Assembly (NCBI GenBank): GCA_035763085.1
Contig: DASUBV010000254.1
Coordinates: 1-5,354 of the forward strand
Source of the DNA: DASUBV01 sp035763085
GTDB taxonomy: Bacteria; Actinomycetota; Actinomycetes; Streptosporangiales; Streptosporangiaceae
DNA: 5,354 nucleotides
Direction of reading: 5' to 3'
Shown here: one piece after another, positions 5,324 to 5,354 of the stretch
How positions within the stretch are numbered: the stretch's first letter is position 1
Layout: every line of letters starts with the position of its first letter
Position numbers and translations under genes: made by a program
Notes under the pieces: generated by a model
The model's database searches: none
What the model was told of the DNA's origin: nothing
Seen by the model: only the letters and a program-made list of their open reading frames with translations

Positions 5324-5354
5324 ATGATGGCGGGAGCCGGGCCAGCCGGGCGGG
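5324..5354 (+). CDS. Possible start of a divergent gene, cut by window edge
   Basis: ATGATG opens a frame (MMAGAGPAGR) with no stop before the window ends. GGGG at 5314-5317, 6 nt upstream, could serve as a weak SD, and a possible -10 and the half-site cluster lie just before it. Ten residues of low complexity say nothing about function, and in DNA this GC-rich an open 31 bp is expected by chance. A permease partner for the ABC protein would be one reasonable candidate. Confidence 0.2.
   Translation, partial: MMAGAGPAGR

Overview
The window looks like chromosome from a high-GC actinobacterium. Its third codon positions are almost all G or C, starts are GTG or ATG, and long spurious ORFs lie antisense to the real genes. 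The isoleucyl-tRNA synthetase is of the kind known from Mycobacterium, and it sits behind a T-box leader of the actinobacterial ileS class. Species cannot be named from this sequence alone.

All three confident genes are on the minus strand, so they read from right to left. (1) At 5237-5354 is a non-coding upstream region. It carries three half-sites (CTGTC / GACAG / CTGTC) spaced exactly 13 bp apart, a possible plus-strand -10, and a possible start of a divergent gene that runs off the right edge. (2) At 3230-5236 is a 668-residue ABC ATPase with two nucleotide-binding domains fused in one chain (YbhF/RbbA-like layout). (3) At 2530-3237 is a TetR-family repressor whose GTG start overlaps the ABC stop by 8 nt, so the two are almost certainly one translationally coupled operon. 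(4) At 2290-2525 is a T-box leader with a visible AUC specifier, a T-box core with UGGU, and an ACCACC segment beside the ileS Shine-Dalgarno that is exactly complementary to the GGUGGU of the T-box. (5) At 1-2289 are the first 763 codons of ileS, cut by the window edge just before the anticodon-binding domain.

Two regulatory units therefore lie end to end. The ABC-tetR pair is probably an efflux module controlled by its own repressor, with the half-site cluster as candidate operator; no permease gene is in the window. The ileS unit has its own probable -10 (TAGGCT), which overlaps the last codons and stop of tetR, and it is probably controlled at translation by the charging state of tRNA-Ile. 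The most notable details are the readable SD-sequestering switch, a second T-box-like sequence just upstream of the real one, the unequal ATP sites and shortened second domain of the ABC protein, and the regularly spaced half-sites upstream of it.
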